Below are positions 17,994 to 27,736 of a stretch of 64,000 nt of DNA, piece by piece. Every line of letters begins with the position of its first letter. Position 1 is the first letter of the stretch. Source of the DNA: Verrucomicrobiaceae bacterium (GTDB lineage: Bacteria; Verrucomicrobiota; Verrucomicrobiia; Verrucomicrobiales; Verrucomicrobiaceae); the NCBI GenBank assembly GCA_019694165.1, contig JAIBCL010000011.1, positions 157,765 through 221,764 on the forward strand, given 5' to 3'. The position numbers were made by a program, and so were the translations under genes. The notes under the pieces are model-generated. The model saw only the letters and a program-made list of their open reading frames with translations, did no database searches and was not told the origin of the DNA.

Positions 17994-20900
17994 ATGAACC
18001 CGAACCTCGAAGAAGCCACGCATCGCATCCGCTTCTGCCACCGGAAGCGGCGGAACCACCTCAACCTCGCGGAGCTGGGCCTCACCACGGCGGAGCTGGA
18101 CGCCATCCCGGAGTTTGCGAAGCTCACGCAGCTCGAGTTTCTCGATCTCACCGGCAATGAGCTGACGGAACTGCCACGTGGCCTTTCAGCCTTCACTCGG
18201 CTGCGCTGGCTGGGACTGAACTTTAACCGGGTCATCAGCATTGACGGTGTCGAACATCTCACGTTGTTGGAACGGTTGTATCTACGGGGAAATGCGCTGA
18301 GAACCCTGCCCGCAGGCATCGGTGCGCTGGCGAAACTGGTGGAACTCGATCTGAATGCGAACCGGGTCGAGGAGCTGCCGGGCAGCTTTGCCAGGCTGTT
18401 TGAAGGTGAAGGCAGGAGTGCCAAAGTCTGGCCGCATGTGGATTTCGGCGGGAATCCGGCGGAGTTTCTGCGGCTCTACAAAGCCAATGATCCGACGGCC
18501 TTTCTCGCGGAACTGGCCGCGCAGGCGAAGAAACGCGCGGTGGTGCGGGAGGGGAAGCTGCTGCTGGTGGGCGAGGGGGAGGTGGGCAAGTCCACGCTGC
18601 TGCGCGCGCTGCGCGGGGAGTCATTCCGGCGTGCAGAGGCGGAGAAGCTGAGGCAGACGCAGGGCGTGGAGCTGGCCCCGCTGCCGCTGCCTCTGGGCGC
18701 GGTGGAGCCGGAGGTGACGCTGAATGCCTGGGACTTCAGCGGGCAGGACCCGGTGCGGGACACGCACCAGATTTTCTTCACCCAGCCGGCGATCTACCTG
18801 CTGGTATTCAAAGCGCGCACGGGAACCGGCGTGCAGACGCTCATCGACTGGCTGTGGCTCATCAAGCACCGCACGAAGTCGCACGCGAAGGTGCTCATCG
18901 TGGGCACGGAGGTGGGCGCGGGCCGGGCGCAGGTGGATGACCTGGACCGTGTGTGGCGGCTCTTCGGCGGGCCGGACGGCATGCTGATCGAGGAGGGGAT
19001 TCACTTTGTGGAGTGTGATGAAAAGCACCAGGGCGGCCAGACCGGCATCAATGAGCTGCGGAAGAAGCTGCTGCGGGTGGTGAACGACACGCCAGGCTTC
19101 TGCCAGATCGTCTCCCAGGCCATGCTGGAGGTGCGGCAGAGGGTGGACGAGGAGCGGAAGAAGCAGCACTTCATGGACTGGCAGGCATTTGAGGACGTCT
19201 GCCATCAGCAGGGCCGAGGCATCCAAAGGGAGCATGTGGCGGCCTTTGCACGGCAGCAGCATGAGATCGGCAGGCTGGTGTGGATCGAGCGCGGCATCCT
19301 GGCACAGAAGGTCATCCTGGCCCCGGACTGGTTGGGGAAGGCGCTGGCCTATCTTTTCCAGCCACGGCAGGACGGCACGGAGGCGGCGCTGGGCGGAATC
19401 GCCACGCAAGGGCAGATCGACGCGGAATGGCGGCTGCCGAGGCGCTTCGGCACGGAGGGCCAGATCGAGCCGCCGCTGGAGGAGCGGATGTTCCCCATCT
19501 TCCGCGCCTTCATGGCGGAGTATGACCTGTGGCATCCCGTGGACCCGGAGACGCGTGGAGACGCGCGGCGCTATCTGATCCCGAAGCTCTTCGCGCAGGA
19601 ACGGCGGGCCTGGGACGCGGCCTGGGACGCGCTGGGACCGCTGGGCGGCAGCCTGAAGCGCCAGGTGCAACTGAACGGCTGGGATGGCGAACCGCTGAAC
19701 ACCTGGCTGATGCGGGCCTTTTTCTCCCGGCTCATCGTGCGCCTCTATCCGCAACTGCTGGATACAGGGAATGCCGCGCCGGAGACGCACTGGCGGCATG
19801 GCTTCCGCCTGCACGAAGACCACCTCGGCCATGGGCGTGTGTGGTTCGACAAAGACCGCGGCCGTGTCTTCTTCGACGCGGTGGGAAACAAGCCCGACTG
19901 GCTCTGGTGCAGCCTGCGTGGGGCCATCGACGGCCTCCGCCACGAGATGGCCGCGCCGGGAACCGAAATGGAGATCGAGGTGGACAAGTATGTCCCCTGC
20001 ACCGCCGCCGTGCCGGACTGCCAGCTCCAGCTCGCCGCCTTTGCCGAGGCGGATGTGCTGAGCTGGCAGAACGATGAGGAACTCGGCCCGAGGATCAAAT
20101 GCGTGGAAAAGGGCTGCCCGCACAAGCTGAGCATCGCGCTGCTGGCGGAGGGCATCGACTCACCACGCGGCGGCGCGGTCTGCCAGCGGGATGAGGAATT
20201 GCATTCCAAGATGGACTCGCTACTGGAGTCAAGCCATCGACTCGAAGCAGGCATGGACACCTTCTGGCAGCAGATGGAGACTGGTTTCGAGTCCTTCCGG
20301 AATACGCTGAAGGCGGTGGCGGCAGGCACGGAGGCCACGGCAGACCAGCTCGCCCTCGTGTCCATGGTGGTGGCGGATGTGAAGGCAGAGCTGCTGCAAC
20401 TGACCTGCCGCCTGGACGATCCGCACCGGCTGGGGCCGTGTTTGTTTTTCGTCGAACCCGTGGATCCCGATTTCTGGAAGGATCCCGGCAGGCTTTTCGG
20501 CAGCAAATTTTGCCTTCAGCTTTGCTGCGAGCGCACGCTGCTGCCGGTGAGCTGGTTCCGCAGCACGCCGAATCTCGGCAGGTTCGACTTCACGATGGAT
20601 GAGAAATGGTGGTCGCTCACGAAGCCATACTTGAAAGGGGTGACGCGCTTGCTTGCCGCCTTTGTGCCTGGCGCGGGCCTGCTCGGTCACAGCGCAGACA
20701 TCAGCAGCCTCATCGACCTGAGCGAGTCGGACATCCTGAAGCAAGGCAAGGACCTCCTCGACAACACCGAGAAGCTGCTGGAGCTGCCGGATGCAACCGT
20801 CGATGCCAGCCCGGCGGCCCGGCAAACCAGAAAAGCTCCCTATGGCGTTCCCGACCTCACGGAAGCGAGAGGACTCGACCTCAAGAAGCTTCACAGCTTC

Positions 20901-21038
20901 CTGCTTGGCCAGACGAAACAGCCCAGCTTGGAAACCGCAAACCTCGGTCTGGTGCGCCGCTATGACAAAGGCCAGCGCAGACATCTCTGGGTTCACGAAA
21001 GCCAGCAGGGCTACTATGGGGACCCGCGTGACGAGTGA
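17994..21038 (+). CDS. LRR-Roc-COR (Roco) GTPase
   Basis: A 1014-residue protein related to bacterial Roco proteins and human LRRK2. Residues 20-135 hold four or five leucine-rich repeats (LEFLDLTGNELTELPRGL type). The Roc GTPase follows: P-loop GEGEVGKST at 193-201, DFSGQD (switch II DxxG) at 247-252, and a G4 region reading VGTEVGAG in place of NKxD. Residues 430-680 fit the COR dimerisation domain (YDLWHPVDPE, RYLIPKLF). A C-terminal part of about 330 residues contains a helical coiled-coil-like stretch near 740-800 and an unassigned end. No kinase is fused. An ATG ten codons upstream (17964) is a possible alternative start. Its partner is probably the FGS protein just upstream. Confidence 0.8.
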   Translation: MNPNLEEATHRIRFCHRKRRNHLNLAELGLTTAELDAIPEFAKLTQLEFLDLTGNELTELPRGLSAFTRLRWLGLNFNRVISIDGVEHLTLLERLYLRGNALRTLPAGIGALAKLVELDLNANRVEELPGSFARLFEGEGRSAKVWPHVDFGGNPAEFLRLYKANDPTAFLAELAAQAKKRAVVREGKLLLVGEGEVGKSTLLRALRGESFRRAEAEKLRQTQGVELAPLPLPLGAVEPEVTLNAWDFSGQDPVRDTHQIFFTQPAIYLLVFKARTGTGVQTLIDWLWLIKHRTKSHAKVLIVGTEVGAGRAQVDDLDRVWRLFGGPDGMLIEEGIHFVECDEKHQGGQTGINELRKKLLRVVNDTPGFCQIVSQAMLEVRQRVDEERKKQHFMDWQAFEDVCHQQGRGIQREHVAAFARQQHEIGRLVWIERGILAQKVILAPDWLGKALAYLFQPRQDGTEAALGGIATQGQIDAEWRLPRRFGTEGQIEPPLEERMFPIFRAFMAEYDLWHPVDPETRGDARRYLIPKLFAQERRAWDAAWDALGPLGGSLKRQVQLNGWDGEPLNTWLMRAFFSRLIVRLYPQLLDTGNAAPETHWRHGFRLHEDHLGHGRVWFDKDRGRVFFDAVGNKPDWLWCSLRGAIDGLRHEMAAPGTEMEIEVDKYVPCTAAVPDCQLQLAAFAEADVLSWQNDEELGPRIKCVEKGCPHKLSIALLAEGIDSPRGGAVCQRDEELHSKMDSLLESSHRLEAGMDTFWQQMETGFESFRNTLKAVAAGTEATADQLALVSMVVADVKAELLQLTCRLDDPHRLGPCLFFVEPVDPDFWKDPGRLFGSKFCLQLCCERTLLPVSWFRSTPNLGRFDFTMDEKWWSLTKPYLKGVTRLLAAFVPGAGLLGHSADISSLIDLSESDILKQGKDLLDNTEKLLELPDATVDASPAARQTRKAPYGVPDLTEARGLDLKKLHSFLLGQTKQPSLETANLGLVRRYDKGQRRHLWVHESQQGYYGDPRDE

Positions 21039-21116
21039 TGAAGACACGGCGAGGGCCGGTCGGTCGTGACTTTGGCGCGGTGCTGCTGCGGGTGTAAGGC
21101 CGGGCGCGGATCACCT

Positions 21117-23657
21117 TCACTTCAGCTTCAGCAACTCCGGCTCGGTCCATGCGTCCTGACGGTCTTTGATGGCGGCGCGGATTTTCGCGACGGCTTCCGT
21201 TTCGATGGGTGACGCGGTGTGGCCCCACTCGCGGCGGAGGTAGGTGAAGATGGCGGCGAGTTGTTCATCGCCGAGCACGCCCCAGGGTGGCATGTCGAGG
21301 CCATACCTGGTTTTGCCGACGGTAAGCGGACCGCGCACGCCGTTGATCGCGATGCGTGCGAGGCGTTCGACAGAGCCGTTCACCCACTCGGAATCCACCA
21401 GCGGCGGTGCCTGGCCTTCGAGGCCGAGTCCATGCGTCTGATGGCACGCGGCGCAGGTGCCGGTGAAGAGCAGCTTGCCCATCTCGAACTGCTTCTGCTG
21501 CGCAGCAGTGAGCGGCTCGACGGTGGTTTCGACAGCACCCGGTTTCCCCGGCCACACGAAGAGCGGCATCGCTTTATCGAGGGTCCGCTTCAGTGAGGAA
21601 CTCGTGGTCTGTTGCAGCTTCGCGAGTGCAGCGGGTTCGGTGGCGAGTTTCATCGGACGACGATCTGTGACGACGGGCGTGCTGGTGAAGCCATTGATGA
21701 GGACGCCTTGTCGCTGGACCGGTAGCGCTGCGATAGCGTTGAGCAATCGCTCGATGCGCACAGCATTCCGTTGAGCGAGGACGCAGCCAGCGAGAGCGCC
21801 GAGCAATCCATCATCGACCGTGTCTGCGGGTGCGGCGAGCAAGGACTCGATCAATTCGAGTTCGCGTCCACCGACTCCGGTCAGCACGGCATCGCGAAGG
21901 AACACATGTTTCGGCGCGCGTCGGCACAGCAGCGCCATCGCTTTGTCAGCGGCGGAATCGCGCGCTTCGCCGAGAGACAAGGCGAGCTGCAACTGCACTT
22001 CCGGTGACGACTCCGTGCCCGCGAGCGCGATCCACTTCGGCAGCACGTCGGAGCGATCTTTGCCACTGAGCAACGTCTCACCAACACGCAGCGCAGTGGC
22101 ACGCACGCGAGGATCCGCGTCATCGAGCGAGCGCGTAGCGACCTTTGATGTCAGGCGTTGCAAGCCATCGAGCGTGCAGAGCGCATGCATCCGGCCCATC
22201 GGTTCTTTGCTTTCCGCAGCCAGCGTTTCGAGCGCAGGCACGACGGACACATCGCCGCGCTCGACCAGCAATCGCTGCGCGGTCTCGCGCCACCACGCAT
22301 TGCGATGCGCGAGATGCGCCACCCATTGCGCGGGCGTTTCCTTCGACATCTGTGGTGATGCTGGGCGCGTGGCTTTCTCCGGCACCACGCGCCAGATGCG
22401 GCCCTTACCGATGGGTGTGTCGAGGCCGCGTGCGCGCACTTGGTCTTCGAGGTATTTCGACACCGAGATGCGATGCTCGATGATGCCGTGATACATGTCG
22501 CAGACGTAGAGCGCGCCGTCAGGGCCAGTGGTGAGATTTACGGGGCGAAAGCGTTCGTCGGTCGAGGCGATGAACTCGCTTTTGTCATAAGCCTCGTGCG
22601 CGGTGAGCGAGCCATCGACCGACGTGACGATGTTGCGTTTGATCAGATTGCCCGCTGGCTCGCACACGAAGGCATTGCCGACAAACTCCGCTGGAAACAA
22701 ATCGCCGCGATAAATCCAAGGCGCGCACGCAGCGGTGAACTCCTTCAATTTGTAGTCGCGCAGCATCTCGGCCACGTAGCCGCGATTGATGCCAGGAGTC
22801 ACACGCGCAGGCCACACCGACTGATCACGCGCGACACTCACGCCGCGACCGCGAGGCCGCGGGTAGTTCGGATTGCGACCGAGGTATTGCGATGGGATGA
22901 TCTGCGCGTTGAGCTGCGAGCTGTTCGAGTTGTTGAAGAGATGGCCCCAGTCGTCGTGGCTGAGTCCATACTCACCGAGCGAGGTGGTCATGCCGCGCTC
23001 CCAGGCGCCATTTCGCCAGCGGAACTTCGCGGTGTAGTGGCCGATATGAATCCAGTTGTCGTAGCCCCAGATGGGACTGTTCGGTTTGTTCTCCGGCTCG
23101 GTGAGGGCGAGGTTGTTGATATCAATCATGTAGCCGAAGTCCTTCGCGATGGAGGTCTTCTCATCCGCACGTCCATCGCCATCGGTGTCGCGGCAGAACC
23201 ACAGATTCGGCGGCTCGCCCACGAGCACGCCATCACGCACCAGCATGATCGCGCGCGGCATCACGAGCTTGTCGAGAAAGACCGTGCTCTTGTCCATGCG
23301 ACCGTCGCCATCGGTGTCCTCCAGCACCGACACACGACCGATGGGATTGTCCTCGCCCTTGCCTTCGAGATTCGGCATGAAGGCCCGCATCTCCACCACC
23401 CAAAGCCGCCCATCCGGATCAAACTGCACCGCCACCGGCCGCTCCACCATCGGCTCGCTCGCGACCAGCTCAACGCGAATGCCCGGTGCGAGGTGAAACG
23501 ACTTGAGTTCATCCTCCGGCGAAAGCGCCGGCGACGGCGGAATCACTTCCTGCGGAATGATCTGCACCTGCGGCCGGTTGTAAGCACCGGGTGGCACCGC
23601 TGCGAATACAGAGGCGCAGACAGAGACGATCGAGAGAGAGGTGATGAGTTTGAACAT
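21117..23657 (-). CDS. PVC-type haem-binding protein with six-bladed-propeller dehydrogenase domain
   Basis: An 846-residue exported protein. A signal peptide covers residues 1-20 (MFKLITSLSIVSVCASVFAA). The N-terminal half is the PVC 'membrane-bound dehydrogenase' propeller (VQFDPDGRLWVVEMRAF, LEDTDGDGRMDKSTVF, LTTGPDGALYVCDMYHG). The middle (about 490-710) is HEAT-like helical repeats. The C-terminus is a cytochrome c domain with the haem site TCAACHQTHG and a likely axial Met in YGLDMPPWG. The set is a hallmark of PVC bacteria and is thought to oxidise carbohydrates or related substrates in the periplasm and pass electrons on. The start at 23657 gives a normal signal peptide; the upstream extension does not. 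Confidence 0.85.
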   Translation of the reverse strand: MFKLITSLSIVSVCASVFAAVPPGAYNRPQVQIIPQEVIPPSPALSPEDELKSFHLAPGIRVELVASEPMVERPVAVQFDPDGRLWVVEMRAFMPNLEGKGEDNPIGRVSVLEDTDGDGRMDKSTVFLDKLVMPRAIMLVRDGVLVGEPPNLWFCRDTDGDGRADEKTSIAKDFGYMIDINNLALTEPENKPNSPIWGYDNWIHIGHYTAKFRWRNGAWERGMTTSLGEYGLSHDDWGHLFNNSNSSQLNAQIIPSQYLGRNPNYPRPRGRGVSVARDQSVWPARVTPGINRGYVAEMLRDYKLKEFTAACAPWIYRGDLFPAEFVGNAFVCEPAGNLIKRNIVTSVDGSLTAHEAYDKSEFIASTDERFRPVNLTTGPDGALYVCDMYHGIIEHRISVSKYLEDQVRARGLDTPIGKGRIWRVVPEKATRPASPQMSKETPAQWVAHLAHRNAWWRETAQRLLVERGDVSVVPALETLAAESKEPMGRMHALCTLDGLQRLTSKVATRSLDDADPRVRATALRVGETLLSGKDRSDVLPKWIALAGTESSPEVQLQLALSLGEARDSAADKAMALLCRRAPKHVFLRDAVLTGVGGRELELIESLLAAPADTVDDGLLGALAGCVLAQRNAVRIERLLNAIAALPVQRQGVLINGFTSTPVVTDRRPMKLATEPAALAKLQQTTSSSLKRTLDKAMPLFVWPGKPGAVETTVEPLTAAQQKQFEMGKLLFTGTCAACHQTHGLGLEGQAPPLVDSEWVNGSVERLARIAINGVRGPLTVGKTRYGLDMPPWGVLGDEQLAAIFTYLRREWGHTASPIETEAVAKIRAAIKDRQDAWTEPELLKLK

Positions 23658-23812
23658 GGAAAACAAATCACGCGCTTTGATGCGGGTCTTTGTCAGGGAT
23701 TCGCGCATGAGGCGGCCGATGGGGCTGGCAGTTGACTGCGCCTCGCGAGGCTTTTCGAGCTGTTTCGATGCGAGCGGCTTCACCAGACTCACCGCTTCAA
23801 ATTCTCTCCACC

Positions 23813-24458
23813 ATGAACACCCGCCGTCAGTTTCTCACCACCAGTCTCGGCGCGCCCACACTTTTGAGGTGTTGTTGCCGGAGCCCGCGACCGCTGGCCC
23901 TAACCCAATTGCCGTCGCGCCGGTGAGACAGCCCGGATGCTGCCGCGGCCATGTCGTGGCCTTGCGTGCAACGCTGGCGGGTTGGACGTGGGCTGGATCG
24001 CCGTTGAGGAAATCTGTGAGTTCATCCTCAAGCTCGTGAGCGGTGGCGGCGGCGGTGTCTCTGAAGTCGTGCATCATCACCAGGCCACCCGCCGTGGATG
24101 TCCTTCACGCCCACCGCACTGTCATTGTACAAGAAGTCATCGAGCACCGGCAGCGGCCAGCTTCGTGCCCGATGATCTAGACCACGACGGCTACAATGAG
24201 CTGCTGGAACTCGCGCTCGGCCTCAGCCCCGTCCCACCCAGCGCCGGCGGCCTGCCGTCCGTAAACGTCAAGGGCGGCCATCTCACCGTGACGATCACCA
24301 AGATACCGGGCGTCACTTATGAAGTGCAAAGCAAAGGCACCCTGCTGCCCGCCCAGGCGGATGCCTTCAACGCCGCGAGCACGACGGTGCGGGACAATTT
24401 TCTCATCACCGCCGCGCCAGGCCGCTTCGTGCGCGTGAAGGTCACGGCCGCGCCATAA
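23813..24458 (+). pseudogene. Decayed secreted protein gene: Tat-signal start and C-terminal tail
   Basis: Two recognisable pieces remain. At 23813 an ATG begins MNTRRQFLTTSLGAPTLL, a twin-arginine signal, which then runs into unrelated frame (CCCRSP..) and stops at 23926. At 24153-24458 a different frame reads DDLDHDGYNELLELALGLSP followed by strands VTITKIPGVTYEVQS and FVRVKVTAAP, the same kind of C-terminal tail as in the large secreted protein at 4548-7721. Between them frames are broken and there are stops. The two ends may be from one gene or two. I see no intact gene in 23658-24476. Confidence 0.5.
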
Positions 24459-24476
24459 CCTCCGGTTTGCGTTCGG

Positions 24477-25706
24477 TCACTTCTTCTCGTCCAGCCCAAA
24501 CGCCGTATGCACGGCACGGGCGGCCTTCTCGATCTCGGCTTCGTCAACGGTGACGGCGACCTTGATCTCGGAGGTGGAGATCATCTGGATGTTGATGCCC
24601 GCAACGGAAAGCGCACCGAACATCTTGGCCGCGACGCCGCTGTGGCTGCGCATTCCGATGCCGACGACGCTTAACTTCGCCACGCCCTTGTGAGTGCGCA
24701 GGGCCACCTTCTCACCAAGCTTTGGCACCACGGCGGTCAGCGCCTTCTCGGCCTTCGGCAGGTCGGCGCCACTGAGCGTGAAGGAGATGTCAGTCAGCCC
24801 GTCGGTGGACACGTTTTGCACGATCATGTCCACCATGATGTTCGCATCCGAAATGGCGCCGAAGATGGCGGCGGAGACGCCGGGGCGGTCGGGCACGTCG
24901 TCGATGGTGACCTTTGCCTGATTGCGCTCGATGCTCACGCCGCGGACGACGACGGATTCCATGCCTTTGTTCTCTTCTTTCACAAGCGTGCCTGGGTTGT
25001 TGTTCATGCTGTTGCGCACCTCAAATCGGACTCCGAACTTTTTCGCGAATTCGACAGACCGGCTCTGCATCACCTTCGAGCCGCTGCTGGCCATTTCGAG
25101 CATTTCGTCGTAGCTGATCTCCTCGATCTTCGTGGCCGTGGGGACGACGCGTGGATCGCAGGTATAGACGCCGTCCACGTCGGTATAGATCTGGCAAAGG
25201 TCCGCCTTGATCGCCGCAGCCATCGCGATGGCCGTGAGGTCGGAGCCGCCGCGCCCGAGGGTGGTGATGCGTCCGTCCGCCGTCTGGCCCTGAAAGCCCG
25301 CGAGCATGACGATGTTTCCCTCATTGAGCATCTGCTGCACGGCTTTTGGCGTGATGTTCACGATGCGTGCCTTGGTATGGACCGTGTCGGTGGCGATGCC
25401 CGCCTGTGCCCCGGTAAGCGAGACGGCCTTGCCGCCGAGGTCGTTGATGGCCATCGCCGTGAGCGCGATGGTCGTCTGCTCACCGGTGGCCAGCAGCACG
25501 TCCATCTCACGCTCGGCGGGGTCGTGGTCGGGGGAGACTTCCTTCGCCAGCTTGATGAGTCCATCCGTGACGCCGGACATGGCTGAGACGACCGCGACGA
25601 CGCGGTTCCCCGCACGCTGAGTTTCGAGGATGCGCCGCGCACAATTGCGAATGCGCTCCGGTGTCCCCACCGAAGTGCCGCCATATTTCTGAACGATCAA
25701 TGCCAT
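24477..25706 (-). CDS. lysC: Aspartate kinase
   Basis: A 409-residue monofunctional aspartokinase, the first enzyme of the lysine, threonine, methionine and diaminopimelate pathway. The kinase domain starts with VQKYGGTSVG and includes MDVLLATGEQ and TLGRGGSDLTA (substrate and ATP binding). Two C-terminal ACT domains follow (VTIDDVPDRPGVSAAIF and LSVVGIGMRSHSGVAAKMF), the usual site of feedback inhibition by lysine or threonine. Length matches the LysC type with its two-ACT regulatory tail. It stands alone, with a dispersed repeat upstream of its start and a decayed gene downstream. Confidence 0.95.
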   Translation of the reverse strand: MALIVQKYGGTSVGTPERIRNCARRILETQRAGNRVVAVVSAMSGVTDGLIKLAKEVSPDHDPAEREMDVLLATGEQTTIALTAMAINDLGGKAVSLTGAQAGIATDTVHTKARIVNITPKAVQQMLNEGNIVMLAGFQGQTADGRITTLGRGGSDLTAIAMAAAIKADLCQIYTDVDGVYTCDPRVVPTATKIEEISYDEMLEMASSGSKVMQSRSVEFAKKFGVRFEVRNSMNNNPGTLVKEENKGMESVVVRGVSIERNQAKVTIDDVPDRPGVSAAIFGAISDANIMVDMIVQNVSTDGLTDISFTLSGADLPKAEKALTAVVPKLGEKVALRTHKGVAKLSVVGIGMRSHSGVAAKMFGALSVAGINIQMISTSEIKVAVTVDEAEIEKAARAVHTAFGLDEKK

Positions 25707-25784
25707 GCCGGGAAAAGGGCGGCCAGTCTTGCAAGAGTGCCGTCACTTGCAAGGCGCAAATCCCCTTCTGTCGCGGAATACCCA

Positions 25785-25977
25785 GGGCTTGCGCATGAAT
25801 TTCTTCTGAGTGAATTCCCGCGGATTCAGGGCGACCACGGATTGGACTTCTTCTGAACCCATTTGTGGAATCCTGAATCTTGTATGACGAGGAGTCCTGA
25901 TTCCTGGCGGATAGTGATAGAAGCTGCGGGGCAAATCATAGATTTGACGCTTTCGCTCCCGGATCATGCGTAAGCCC
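25785..25977. repeat. Dispersed MITE-like repeat, copy 1
   Basis: A 193-bp non-coding element with 14-bp terminal inverted repeats differing at one base (GGGCTTGCGCATGA and TCATGCGTAAGCCC). It shares its left 115 or so bases and its right 45 with the copy at 33924-34070 and carries about 46 bp that the other lacks. An internal hairpin CAAATC-ATA-GATTTG lies near the right end. It occupies most of the gap 25707-26020 between lysC and nagA. No transposase is inside. Confidence 0.7.
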
Positions 25978-26020
25978 TGCGGAATACCGGTGCTCTCGTG
26001 GCGGTCATCGCGGGCGTAAA

Positions 26021-26929
26021 CTACACCCGCACGGCCTTGCGCGGGTTCTCGTCGAGCACGCGAGCGAGGTCGGCCTTGCTCAGACCCAGCTCCTGCTGCC
26101 CGTTGCTCATGATGCGCGGGATGGTCACCGTGCTGCCTACGAAGTGGGAGCCGTCCGGCGAGCGCGCCACGAGGTCATCCCCGATGAGGATGTCCCAGCC
26201 GGCCAGGGTATAGCGCCCGGGTCCCAGCCGCGCCGCGGAGATGGCGTCGGTGACGAAGATGGTGCGCTCCAGACCGGCGCAGCGCAGATAGTTCCTCAGC
26301 GCGAAGAAGTCGATGTGCACGCCGTCGGGGATGAAGCAGAGCCAGAGCCTGTCCCGCAGCGCGAGAGCGCGCTGGATGATATTGTCGTGGCGGTGCATCT
26401 GCATGGGGCAGCCATTGCCGACGTGCGTGAACATGCCCAGGCCGTGGCCGATGGCCGCCTCGAGCTGCGCGAGGCTGGCATTGCAATGGCCTGCGGACAC
26501 GGTGATGCCGTCGCCCGCAAGAAACTCCGTAACATGAAAATGCTCGTCACACTCCGGGGCGAGCGTGACGATCCGCGTCAGCCCCCCCGCCGCATCGAGC
26601 AGGCGCTTGGCATCCTCGAGATTCGCGGGCTTCACCGCTCCCGGCGGATGCGCGCCGACGTAGCCTTTCTCGGGATTGATGAACGGCCCCTCGATGTGGA
26701 TGCCGGCGATCACCGCCCTGGCCAGCGCGTCCTGCTCCCGCAGCTCCACCAGCCGCCTCATCCGCCGTTCGAGCGTCGGAACAGTGTCGGTGATGAAGGT
26801 GGCGAGGATCTGATCGCACCCGTCCTCCACAAGGCACACGCACGCGTGGTGCAGCGCCTCTGCGGTGAGGTCGTCACGATTGAAGTCGGTGCCTGCGTAG
26901 CCATTGACCTGGATGTCGAGCGGTTTCAT
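26021..26929 (-). CDS. nagA: N-acetylglucosamine-6-phosphate deacetylase
   Basis: A 302-residue amidohydrolase. Visible marks are DIQVNGYAGTDFN at the start, GIHIEGPFINPEKGYVGAHP with the Glu metal ligand, VSAGHCNAS and FTHVGNGCPMQMHRHDN with two His ligands, GVHIDFFALR and FVTDAISAA with the catalytic Asp. NagA removes acetate from GlcNAc-6-phosphate in amino-sugar and peptidoglycan recycling. It is shorter than most NagA proteins (about 380) because the N-terminal part of the small beta domain is reduced. No nag or phosphotransferase genes lie nearby. The start at 26929 follows the family; the twelve upstream residues do not. Confidence 0.85.
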   Translation of the reverse strand: MKPLDIQVNGYAGTDFNRDDLTAEALHHACVCLVEDGCDQILATFITDTVPTLERRMRRLVELREQDALARAVIAGIHIEGPFINPEKGYVGAHPPGAVKPANLEDAKRLLDAAGGLTRIVTLAPECDEHFHVTEFLAGDGITVSAGHCNASLAQLEAAIGHGLGMFTHVGNGCPMQMHRHDNIIQRALALRDRLWLCFIPDGVHIDFFALRNYLRCAGLERTIFVTDAISAARLGPGRYTLAGWDILIGDDLVARSPDGSHFVGSTVTIPRIMSNGQQELGLSKADLARVLDENPRKAVRV

Positions 26930-26995
26930 GCGCGCGCATTGTGAAACGACCCGCGCGCGTGGCAAGCGGATCGTCGTCTGTCGCGATCCGCCGGC

Positions 26996-27724
26996 TCACT
27001 TCAGCGCGGCGTGCACGCGATGCACGTCATCGTGCGCGTCCAGCTCCTGCAGGAAAGCCGTGACCTCCCCGCGCTGCACGTCGGTAAGTTCGGGATAGTT
27101 CTTCGCCCGGTAGCTCAGTTCCGATGTCGTCACCGTCCAGCCGGCGGCCTTCAGCGCCTTGGTGACCGCATCCAGATTCGACGCCTGGCAGAAAAATCTC
27201 GCGTGCGTGCCAGGCGCATTCTCGTCCTCGGCCTCCATCAGCTCCGCATCATCGGCCTCCGCCTCCAGCGCGGCGATCTCGTGGTCGTGGTTCGCCATCG
27301 GATGACCGGCCTCGATCATGCCGCAGTGCTCGAACATCCAGCCCACGCTGCCTTTGCCGCCGAGGGTGGCGGATGCATCACGGAAAATGACTTTGACCTC
27401 GGATGACGTGCGGTTGTTGTTGTCCGTCAGGCACTCGACGATCACTGGCACCTGGTGCGGCGCGAAGCCCTCGAACACCACGGTGTCATAGACCACCGCG
27501 TCCGATCCGGTGCCCGAGCCTTTCGCAATCGCGCGCTCGATGGTGTCCTTGGTGACCGACTGCTTCTTCGCGTTCGCCACCGCGGCGGCCAGGCGGGCGT
27601 TGAGATCGGGATTCGGTCCGCCAAGCTTCGCCGCGACCTGGATTTCGCGCACCAGCTTCCCGGTTACGCGGCCCTTCTGATCGGCGGCGAGTTCCCGCCA
27701 CTTCTGTTTCCACTGTGCGCCCAT
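26996..27724 (-). CDS. YebC/TACO1-family protein (YeeN-like branch)
   Basis: A 242-residue protein with the three-domain YebC fold. The N-terminus MGAQWKQKWRE differs from the MAGHSKW of classical YebC and matches the YeeN-type branch. Conserved blocks include KLVREIQVAAKLGGPNPDLN, KDTIERAIAKGSG, YDTVVFEGFAP and GSVGWMFE. Members bind the ribosome and ease translation of proline runs, or act as transcription regulators in older annotations. Its stop lies 66 bp before the nagA start, and its own start is 12 bp from the ThuA gene stop, so ThuA and this gene may share a transcript. Confidence 0.85.
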   Translation of the reverse strand: MGAQWKQKWRELAADQKGRVTGKLVREIQVAAKLGGPNPDLNARLAAAVANAKKQSVTKDTIERAIAKGSGTGSDAVVYDTVVFEGFAPHQVPVIVECLTDNNNRTSSEVKVIFRDASATLGGKGSVGWMFEHCGMIEAGHPMANHDHEIAALEAEADDAELMEAEDENAPGTHARFFCQASNLDAVTKALKAAGWTVTTSELSYRAKNYPELTDVQRGEVTAFLQELDAHDDVHRVHAALK

Positions 27725-27736
27725 TGTGAAGTCCGG

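Noticed and set aside
23835..24080. An 81-residue minus-strand frame in the decayed region
   Set aside because: No family, no ribosome site, and it overlaps the Tat-signal remnant; low-information sequence.
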